A DNA stretch of 9,204 nt from Oscillospiraceae bacterium. GTDB taxonomy: Bacteria > Bacillota > Clostridia > Oscillospirales > Oscillospiraceae. The stretch covers positions 1 through 9,204 of the forward strand of contig JAHHSE010000052.1 in NCBI GenBank assembly GCA_020025395.1, given 5' to 3'. Positions 5,824 through 9,204 of the stretch are shown piece after piece; the first letter of the stretch is position 1; each line of letters starts with the position of its first letter. The position numbers and the translations under genes were made by a program. Under the pieces are notes generated by a model. That model saw nothing but the letters and a program-made list of their open reading frames with translations, did no database searches and was not told the origin of the DNA.

Positions 5824-6822
5824 GATGTCCATGGTGGCAAAGGCATTCAGGGAGAGATCCCCCCGCTTGCCCGCCTGATATTCATAATACCCCTGACAGC
5901 CAATCATGGCGGCGTTGTCCCCGCAGAGGGAGAGAGGAGGGAGGAAGAGGGAGATGCCCCGGTCCTGACAGGCGGCGGACAGATCGGCCCGGATTCGGCT
6001 GTTGGCGGCCACCCCTCCCGCCACAGCCAGCTTGTCATAGCCGGTGAGCGACAGGGCCGCCATGGAGCGGGGGACCAGGCTGTCGCTGACAGCGGCGGAG
6101 AAGGAGGCGGCAAGATCGGGAATGGAGAGGGGCTCCCCCTTCTGCCGGGCGTTGTGGGCCAGATTGATGACCGCCGTTTTCAGCCCGGAGAAGGAGAGGT
6201 CCAAGTCGCTGTTTTGAACATGGGCACGAGGGAAGGGGTAGGCCTTGTCATTCCCCGTGCGGCCGATCCGGTCCAGAGGGGGACCTCCGGGATAGCCCAA
6301 ATCCAGGACTCTGGCCACCTTGTCAAAGCACTCGCCTACGGAGTCGTCCCGAGTGGCGCCCAAGACCTCCATTTGGGTATAGGTTTTCACATCCACCAGG
6401 GCAGTGGTCCCCCCGGAGACGCAGAGACAGAGGAAGGGGGGGACAAGGTTCGGATGGGCGATGTAGTTGGCGGCAATGTGGCCCCGGACATGGTGGACGG
6501 GAATCAAAGGGACGCCGAGGCCGTAGGCGGCGGCCTTGGCGAAATTGACCCCCACCAGAAGGGCGCCGATGAGACCGGGGGCGGAGGTCACCGCCACAGC
6601 GTCCACCTCCCTGGGGGTCAGGCCGGCCTCCTGAAAGGCCTGCCGGGTGACCTGGACAATGGACTCCGTATGTCTGCGGGAGGCGATCTCCGGCACCACG
6701 CCCCCATAGACGGCATGCTCCGCCACAGAGGTGGCGATGACGCTGGAGAGGACGGTGCGTCCGTCCCGCACCAGGGCGGCGGCGGTCTCATCGCAGGAGG
6801 ATTCGATTCCCAGTATCAACAT
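5812..6822 (-). CDS. tsaD: tRNA N6-adenosine threonylcarbamoyltransferase TsaD
   Basis: TsaD transfers threonylcarbamoyl from threonylcarbamoyl-AMP to A37 of tRNAs that read ANN codons, in a cytoplasmic complex with TsaB and TsaE. The 336-residue length is normal. The ASKHA-type fold is visible from GIESSCDETAAAL (5-17) onward. Metal ligands are H111 and H115 in HHVRGH (110-115) and D302 in LCGDNAAM. Other family motifs are SAPGLIGALLVG (80-91), CVSGGTTALV (134-143), DDSVGECFDKVAR (159-171), GYPGGPPLD (176-184), FSGLKTAV (211-218) and AVAGGVAANSRIR (266-278). Start ATG 6822 has AGGAGG at 6830-6835, seven bases upstream, and overlaps the rimI stop by seven bases. Its partners tsaB and tsaE are not between the visible operon members and must lie elsewhere. 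The adjacent tRNA-Thr is a predicted substrate. The coding strand is C-rich, as expected of a gene read against the fork from the neighbouring candidate origin. Confidence 0.98.
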   Translation of the reverse strand: MLILGIESSCDETAAALVRDGRTVLSSVIATSVAEHAVYGGVVPEIASRRHTESIVQVTRQAFQEAGLTPREVDAVAVTSAPGLIGALLVGVNFAKAAAYGLGVPLIPVHHVRGHIAANYIAHPNLVPPFLCLCVSGGTTALVDVKTYTQMEVLGATRDDSVGECFDKVARVLDLGYPGGPPLDRIGRTGNDKAYPFPRAHVQNSDLDLSFSGLKTAVINLAHNARQKGEPLSIPDLAASFSAAVSDSLVPRSMAALSLTGYDKLAVAGGVAANSRIRADLSAACQDRGISLFLPPLSLCGDNAAMIGCQGYYEYQAGKRGDLSLNAFATMDISRG

Positions 6823-7289
6823 GGCTGAACCTCCTGTGCTTTTCCGGCTGAAAAATCTGCTGTAAAGAGAAGTGCGTCCTCTGAAAGATCGGTATAATAA
6901 TTCTTCCGTCTGCCCACCTCCTGAAAGCCCAGCTTTTGATAAAGGGCGATGGCGGGGGCGTTGCTCTCCCGGACCTCCAGGGTGAGAAAGGCCAGATGGG
7001 CCCAGCCAAAGCGGAGGAAGGCCTTTAAAATCTCCTCGGCCACTCCTTGGCGGCGGTATTGGGGGTCCACCACGATTTTTTCCAGACAGCCCTCATCCAG
7101 CACGGCGCTGACCATGCCATAGCCCAGAAATTCCCCCTGCGCCCCCTGGGCGGCCACCAGAGAGACCTGGGGATTGTACAGCGCGTCTTCCAGAATCCGG
7201 GCCGACCAGGGGCGGGAGAAGACCTGACGCTCCAGACGGACGGCGGCGGGAAGATGGGAGCGGTCCATGGGGACCAGTTGATACTTCAT
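6816..7289 (-). CDS. rimI: Ribosomal protein S18-alanine N-acetyltransferase RimI
   Basis: RimI is a cytoplasmic GNAT enzyme that moves an acetyl group from acetyl-CoA to the N-terminal alanine of ribosomal protein S18; some relatives accept other N-termini. Counting from ATG 7289 the protein has 157 residues, typical of the family. The acetyl-CoA pyrophosphate-binding loop is RRQGVAEEIL (79-88). The characteristic block LEVRESNAPAIALYQKLGF spans 104-122, with the likely catalytic glutamate E105 and tyrosine Y117. It is followed by GRRKNYY (126-132). A GTG at 7298 in frame would add three residues. The ATG is preferred because GAGGTG at 7296-7301 lies six bases before it. The stop overlaps the tsaD start by seven bases, so the two are coupled; rimI next to tsaD is a common bacterial arrangement. 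Confidence 0.93.
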   Translation of the reverse strand: MKYQLVPMDRSHLPAAVRLERQVFSRPWSARILEDALYNPQVSLVAAQGAQGEFLGYGMVSAVLDEGCLEKIVVDPQYRRQGVAEEILKAFLRFGWAHLAFLTLEVRESNAPAIALYQKLGFQEVGRRKNYYTDLSEDALLFTADFSAGKAQEVQPC

Positions 7290-7295
7290 GTTGTT

Positions 7296-7301
7296 CACCT
7301 C
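7296..7301 (-). promoter_or_regulatory. Ribosome binding site that fixes the rimI start
   Basis: GAGGTG, six bases before ATG 7289, overlaps the TGA stop (7300-7302) of the upstream acetyltransferase gene. Ribosomes ending that gene are placed to restart on rimI. Confidence 0.7.
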
Positions 7302-7878
7302 ACAAAAATAGAGAAGGGGGCGGGCTTTGATGAGGACCCAGGGGAATCACCACATCCACCCGCTCCGGCCCATAGATGGCCTTGTGCAGGGCCATGACCG
7401 GAGTGAGGTCGGCGGGGATCGGTCCCCCCAGATAGGTTTGAAACCGCATCCCACAGGTAGCCATCTCATAAACCGGAGAAAAGCCGTTTCGGGCATAAAA
7501 GCCCATTCGGCGGCGGCGGAGGGCGTTTTCCTCCTCCGTGCCGCCGGGGACGGGGACCTCCGCCTCGGCCAGAATGGAGGAACGCCCCTGAAAGTGCCGG
7601 GTCAGAAGGCGGAGGAGGGCGCCTCCCAGGCCCTGATTCCGGCAGGAGGCCCGGACCCCAAGATAGTCCAGAAGGATGCAGGACAAATCCCCAGGTTCCA
7701 TCCAAAGAGTTCCGTAGCCCAGCAGGGTTTCCTCCTCAAAAAGCCCCAGGATCTGATACCGTCCGGCCTCCATCAGGGCGCAGAGATCCTCCAGGCTTTT
7801 CCTCTCGTTGGGAGGGAAGGCGGTGGAGAGTTCCTCCCGATACCAACGCTCCAGCTGAGTGATGGGTCGAAGTTCCAT
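7300..7878 (-). CDS. GNAT-family N-acetyltransferase, substrate unknown
   Basis: This is a 192-residue acyltransferase of the GNAT fold, different from RimI. The N-terminus reads MELRPITQLERWYREELSTA. Strands around 42-76 ('YQILGLFEEETLLGYGTLW', 'CILLDYLGVR') lead into the acetyl-CoA-binding motif CRNQGLGGALLRLL (79-92). 'RRRMGFYARNGFSPVYEM' (122-139) is the usual C-terminal GNAT block. The tail (about 155-192) ends in a proline-rich stretch. The frame is open further upstream into polA, but ATG 7878 is supported by AGGAGG at 7886-7891, seven bases away. It lies 35 bp after the polA stop and 10 bp before the rimI start, so it belongs to the same operon. Nothing in the sequence tells the substrate; a small molecule or a protein N-terminus are both possible. 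Confidence 0.88.
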   Translation of the reverse strand: MELRPITQLERWYREELSTAFPPNERKSLEDLCALMEAGRYQILGLFEEETLLGYGTLWMEPGDLSCILLDYLGVRASCRNQGLGGALLRLLTRHFQGRSSILAEAEVPVPGGTEEENALRRRRMGFYARNGFSPVYEMATCGMRFQTYLGGPIPADLTPVMALHKAIYGPERVDVVIPLGPHQSPPPSLFL

Positions 7879-7913
7879 AAAAAGGCCTCCTATTTCAAGT
7901 ATTTGGCGGGAAG

Positions 7914-9204
7914 TCAGTGGGTCTCCGCCCAGCTGTGCCCGGAGACGGAATCCGCCTTGAGAGGGACGGAGAGCTGGGCCACCCCCTCCATCTCCCGGGT
8001 GAGGAGGGCCTTCACAGCCTCGGTCTCCTCCCGGGGGCACTCCACAATCAGCTCGTCATGGACCTGAAGGACCAGCCTGGCCTTGAGTCCGGCCCGGGTG
8101 AGGGCGCGGTCCACATGGATCATGGCCAGCTTCATCACATCGGCGGCAGTGCCCTGGATGGGCATATTCAGCGCCACCCGCTCCCCAAAGGAGCGGAGGC
8201 TGAAGTTGGAGGATTTCAGCTCAGGGAGCCAGCGGCGGCGTCCGAAGAGGGTGGTGACAAAGCCGTCCCTCTTGGCCTGCTCCACCACCTCCTTCTGGTA
8301 GGCGTGGACCCCCTGATAGGTGGCGAAATACCGATCCATATAGTCCCTGGCCTGGCTGCGGGTCACGCCGATGTCCTGGGAGAGGGAGAAGTCGGAGATC
8401 CCATAGACGATCCCGAAGTTCACCGCCTTGGCCCGCCGGCGCATTTCGGGGGTAATCTCCTCTCCCGGCCCGGCGAAGACCTGACCTGCGGTGACGGTGT
8501 GGATGTCGGTGCCGGAGCGGAAGGCCTCGATCATGGTGGCATCCTGGGCGATGTGGGCCAGAAGACGCAGCTCGATCTGGGAATAGTCCGCATCCACCAG
8601 CACATTCCCGGGGGCGGCCACAAACATCTCCCGCATTTTGGCCCCCAGCTCCGTGCGGACAGGGATGTTTTGCAGGTTTGGCTCGGCGGAGGAGAGCCGC
8701 CCTGTGGCGGTGACGGTATTCTGGAAGCTGGTGTGGATGCGTCCGTCCGGGGCGATGACCTTGCTGAGTCCCTCCACATAGGTGGAGTTTAGCTTGGTGT
8801 ACTGACGATACTCCAAAATGGCGGAGACGATGGGGCTGTCGGTGGTCTCCTTCAGCTTTTCCAGTACCTCGGCGTTGGTGGAGTATCCCGTCTTGGTCTT
8901 TTTCAGGGGAGGGAGGCCCAGCTTCTCAAAGAGGATTCGGCCCAGCTGCCGGGTGGAATTGATGTTGAATTCCTCGCCCGCCAGCTCATAGATGGCGGCC
9001 TGGGCGGCCTGGATCCTGCTCCGCAGGGTCTCGCCGAAATGGGAGAGGGCGGTTCGGTCCACCAGGAAGCCCGCCTGCTCCATCTTTGCCAAAACCGGAC
9101 AGAGGGGCAGCTCTATGGCGGAGAGGAGCTGGGAGAGTCCAAGGGTCTCCAGCCGGGCGGGCAGGGTCTCTGAGAGGGCCAGAAGGAGGGCGGTATGACA
9201 TACC
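7914..9204 (-). CDS. polA: DNA polymerase I, C-terminal polymerase part (5' end beyond the window)
   Basis: This is the family A polymerase that fills gaps and replaces RNA primers on lagging strands. About 429 residues are visible and the frame is open to the right edge; a full protein would be roughly twice as long, so the 5' nuclease region is not seen. 'SAIELPLCPVLAKMEQAGFLVD' marks the start of the polymerase domain. TGRLSSAEPNLQNIPVRT is followed by motif A (DADYSQIELR), motif B (RRRAKAVNFGIVYG, with the phenylalanine typical of many Pol I) and motif C (VLQVHDELIVE). All catalytic aspartates of motifs A and C are present (D in DYSQIE and in VHDE). The visible 3'-5' exonuclease segment is too short to judge proofreading. 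The protein ends HSWAETH. It is the first visible gene of the operon leading to tsaD; its promoter is outside the window. Confidence 0.97.
   Translation of the reverse strand, partial: VCHTALLLALSETLPARLETLGLSQLLSAIELPLCPVLAKMEQAGFLVDRTALSHFGETLRSRIQAAQAAIYELAGEEFNINSTRQLGRILFEKLGLPPLKKTKTGYSTNAEVLEKLKETTDSPIVSAILEYRQYTKLNSTYVEGLSKVIAPDGRIHTSFQNTVTATGRLSSAEPNLQNIPVRTELGAKMREMFVAAPGNVLVDADYSQIELRLLAHIAQDATMIEAFRSGTDIHTVTAGQVFAGPGEEITPEMRRRAKAVNFGIVYGISDFSLSQDIGVTRSQARDYMDRYFATYQGVHAYQKEVVEQAKRDGFVTTLFGRRRWLPELKSSNFSLRSFGERVALNMPIQGTAADVMKLAMIHVDRALTRAGLKARLVLQVHDELIVECPREETEAVKALLTREMEGVAQLSVPLKADSVSGHSWAETH

Noticed and set aside
5701..6828. 375-codon plus-strand frame
   Set aside because: It is the antisense shadow of tsaD, whose motifs and ribosome site are unambiguous on the minus strand.
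7917..8792. 291-codon plus-strand frame
   Set aside because: Antisense shadow of polA; G-, H- and D-rich composition is a by-product of the GC-rich opposite strand.
1..9204. CRISPR array, insertion sequence, prophage or defence system
   Set aside because: No regularly spaced direct repeats, transposase, integrase, nuclease-helicase or phage structural motifs seen on either strand; the WYL proteins alone do not make a defence locus.

Overview
The window looks like chromosomal DNA from a moderately GC-rich anaerobic Firmicute, most likely of the Clostridia/Oscillospiraceae type. The evidence is strong AGGAGG ribosome sites, GTG/TTG start options, a tandem pair of clostridial-type WYL proteins, Firmicute-style promoters, and a secreted beta-helix surface protein. 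The genus is an inference. I see no phage, insertion sequence, CRISPR or plasmid genes.

Left half. Positions 1-1163 (minus) hold the N-terminal part of a secreted, repeat-rich beta-helix-like surface protein that runs off the left edge. Next is cca (1252-2601, minus), the tRNA nucleotidyltransferase. A back-to-back promoter region (about 2733-2801) separates cca from two overlapping plus-strand genes for WYL-domain proteins (2832-4076 and 4066-4986). A perfect 16-bp hairpin at 5169-5203 can end transcription from both sides. A tRNA-Thr(CGT) gene with its own near-consensus promoter (5247-5398, minus) follows.

Middle. The stretch 5399-5811 has no convincing gene. It contains an AT-rich segment (about 73% AT at 5551-5610) followed by six same-direction DnaA boxes at 5611-5694, one of them a perfect TTATCCACA. 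The sign of GC skew on the plus strand also changes here: C exceeds G in most of the left side, and G exceeds C throughout the right side, whichever strand the genes lie on. Together these mark a candidate chromosomal replication origin (oriC). It is flanked by tRNA-Thr/WYL genes and tsaD rather than by rpmH-dnaA-dnaN. This is the most interesting feature of the window.

Right half. A tight minus-strand operon reads polA (partial, entering from the right edge), a GNAT acetyltransferase, rimI and tsaD. It ends at a terminator whose loop is the tsaD stop codon. TsaD makes the t6A37 modification on ANN-decoding tRNAs such as the neighbouring tRNA-Thr, Cca repairs tRNA ends, and RimI acetylates ribosomal protein S18. 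Apart from the surface protein and the WYL pair, the gene content is translation and replication housekeeping around a probable origin.
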